A stretch of 64,000 nt of DNA. Origin: Stappia stellulata (GTDB taxonomy: Bacteria; Pseudomonadota; Alphaproteobacteria; Rhizobiales; Stappiaceae). The stretch covers positions 372,001-436,000 of the forward strand of contig NZ_JAIVMF010000001.1 of assembly GCF_020176715.1 (NCBI RefSeq), given 5' to 3'. The notes beneath the pieces were generated by a model, which worked only from the letters and a program-made list of their open reading frames with translations, was not told the DNA's origin and did no database searches. Below, in pieces: positions 62,672 through 64,000 of this stretch; positions within the stretch are counted from its first letter, which is position 1; the number at the start of each line of letters is the position of its first letter. The translations under genes were made by a program, and so were the position numbers.

Positions 62672-62841
62672 GCGGCGCGTGCGGCCGTCGCCACCCGTTT
62701 GCATCGCGCACCGCTGCGCGGCGTTGGTACGATTGTTGGTACCGCCCCTTCTCCCCTGCCAGTGTCGACACGACTGGACTGCACCGGTCATCGCATGCCT
62801 GCAAGGCAAGCGCCACGCATGCCCCTCCCCCAACGCGAAAC

Positions 62842-62874
62842 GGCGCGGGAGGTGCCCCCCGCGCCGCTCTTTTT
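62842..62874. terminator. Hairpin terminator downstream of the aspartate kinase gene
   Basis: Stem GGCGCGGG (62842-62849) / CCCGCGCC (62858-62865). On the minus strand it follows the aspartate kinase stop and is trailed only by GTTT; on the plus strand it is followed by T5. It probably works in both directions. Confidence 0.7.
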
Positions 62875-62927
62875 CCATGTCCGTGCCCAAGTCCGCGCCT
62901 GTGGCCCGCCCGGCCTCAAACGGCCTC

Positions 62928-64000
62928 TCAGGCCGCCTGCGACAAGGTCGCGGGCGTCGGCGCATCGGATTCGGTGGCGCCCGGTCTCAATGCGTTGGTG
63001 TCACCTTCGCAAAAAGCCTGGTGCAGCACCTTGACCGCGTTGTCCTTGTCCTTGCCGCCGACGACGAACTGGACGTCGACCTTGCGGCCGGTGTCCTGGG
63101 CGGAGATCACCTCGATGCCGGCGGCATCAAGCGCCTTGAGACCTTCCAGCATAACGCTGAGACCGGTCAGGTCGCGTCCGATCACCGACACGATGGCCGA
63201 GCGTCGAGTGGCGATCCGCGCGGACGGATAGCGCTTCATCAGGTCCTGCTCGACCCGCTTCAAGAGCTTCAGCGGCGCCTCGACGTGGTGGACGATCGAA
63301 TTGGCGTTCGACACCTTGGAGACGATTCGCACATTGTGGCGCGTCAGCACCTCGAGGATTGCCGCGTCGTAGCCCTTCACGCCGACCATGTCCTGCTCGA
63401 ACACCTCGAAGGAGGTGACCGGAATGCCGGTGACCATTTCCACGCCCGGCGTCTCCGCCGGCTCCGCGTCGATCAGCGTGCCCGGATCTTCCGGCTCGAA
63501 GGCATTGGTAACGCGCAGCGGCACGCCGGCCTGGCGCAGCGTCTTGGCGGCGTTAGGGTGGATCGCCTCCATGCCCATGTTGGAAAGCTGGTCGGCCACG
63601 TCGTAATTGGTCCGGCCGATCTTGCGCACCGCATCCGTTCCGACCAGGCGCGGGTCGGCGCTGGAGAGATGGAACTCCTTGTGAATGATCGCCTCGCGCG
63701 CGCCGGAAAGCGCCGCGATCTGCGCGAAAGTCACCTCGGAATAGCCGCGGTCGTATTCGCGCATCAGGCCTTCGCGGCACTGCGCATAGCCGGTGACGAT
63801 GGCCAGCTCGCGCTCGACGTCGATCTTGGAAAAGGCCATCTCGATGCGCTCGTTGAGGCTCGGCTGGCTTTCGTCGCGCCAGCCCGACAGGTCGACGAAC
63901 CGCGCGTTGACATTGTGGCGGCGCAGCAGCAGCGCGAGGCTGTTTGCCGAATGCGCCTCGCCGAGGCCCGACAGCAGCTCGCGCGTCGTCATCATGTGTT
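62928..64000 (-). CDS. lysC: Aspartate kinase (C-terminal part, runs off right edge)
   Basis: Phosphorylates aspartate in the lysine/threonine/methionine/ectoine branch. About 357 residues are visible, from TTRELLSGLGEAHSANSLALLL through ITGYAQC-like IVTGYAQCREGLMREYDRGY, YSEVTFAQIAALSGA, IIHKEFHLSSADPRLVG, GRTNYDVADQLSNMGMEAIHP and the regulatory ACT region (RSAIVSVIGRDLTGLSVM). The wording resembles the aspartate kinases often found with ectoine genes (Ask_Ect-like), though no ect gene is in view. The ATG pair near 63995 is internal by family comparison, so the true start lies beyond the window. Confidence 0.9.
   Translation of the reverse strand, partial: HMMTTRELLSGLGEAHSANSLALLLRRHNVNARFVDLSGWRDESQPSLNERIEMAFSKIDVERELAIVTGYAQCREGLMREYDRGYSEVTFAQIAALSGAREAIIHKEFHLSSADPRLVGTDAVRKIGRTNYDVADQLSNMGMEAIHPNAAKTLRQAGVPLRVTNAFEPEDPGTLIDAEPAETPGVEMVTGIPVTSFEVFEQDMVGVKGYDAAILEVLTRHNVRIVSKVSNANSIVHHVEAPLKLLKRVEQDLMKRYPSARIATRRSAIVSVIGRDLTGLSVMLEGLKALDAAGIEVISAQDTGRKVDVQFVVGGKDKDNAVKVLHQAFCEGDTNALRPGATESDAPTPATLSQAA

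Larger units (their letters stand above)
62614..62927. other. 314-bp spacer between tRNA-Asn and the aspartate kinase gene
   Basis: It contains two terminator-like structures (annotated separately) and a short direct repeat GTTGGTAC-GATT-GTTGGTAC near 62723-62742. No gene is supported. Confidence 0.45.

Noticed and set aside
1-64000. CRISPR array, insertion sequences, prophage or toxin-antitoxin genes
   Set aside because: No regularly spaced repeats, transposase or integrase motifs, or paired small toxin/antitoxin ORFs were found on reading both strands.

Overview
The window is 64 kb of GC-rich DNA, densely packed with genes, from an alphaproteobacterium. It most resembles a member of the Hyphomicrobiales, perhaps near Stappiaceae or rhizobia. 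This is inferred from the fused rhizobial-type iolC, the aerobic CobN-dependent B12 pathway, the fused cysNC, the RkpA/RkpG-like synthase pair and a palindromic repeat of the type common in these genomes. No phage, insertion sequence or CRISPR array is visible.

Layout. (1) 1-8.5 kb, housekeeping: the start of iolC with a likely IolR operator, an rhlE-type RNA helicase, a fumarylacetoacetate-hydrolase-family enzyme, a CueR-like regulator overlapping a small cytochrome c gene, and a type 2 (eukaryote-like) isoleucyl-tRNA synthetase. (2) 8.6-22.6 kb, activated precursors: UDP-GlcNAc 6-dehydrogenase, phosphomannomutase, ManC, an ABC importer, sulfate activation (cysD, cysNC) with cysQ, UDP-glucose dehydrogenase and galE. 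(3) 22.9-37 kb, a capsule/lipid-anchor locus: a 2523-residue type I polyketide/fatty-acid synthase translationally coupled to an alpha-oxoamine synthase, then on the opposite strand two KpsS-like proteins, a single-domain KpsC-like protein and an outer-membrane export lipoprotein. This resembles the Sinorhizobium rkp-1 region. (4) 37-47 kb: tamA, tamB, an Ldh2-family oxidoreductase, gabD and tRNA-Cys. (5) 47-50.6 kb: a polytopic membrane protein and an arsenic operon (arsR, two unrelated arsenate reductases, arsH) with no efflux pump. (6) 50.7-62.4 kb, cobalamin: cobC and cobD on the plus strand; on the minus strand a cobalamin riboswitch, a 27-codon leader ORF, then cobU-cobW-cobN-cobO-yrhK-like-cobQ. 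(7) tRNA-Asn and the C-terminal part of an aspartate kinase at the right edge.

The most unusual points are the PKS/oxoamine-synthase/Kps locus as a candidate dedicated lipid-carrier system; a long palindromic repeat carried in frame inside cobN; and the leader ORF whose ribosome-binding site sits in a hairpin behind the B12 riboswitch and whose stop codon overlaps the cobU start. All function calls rest on reading the sequence and on family knowledge; no database search was run.
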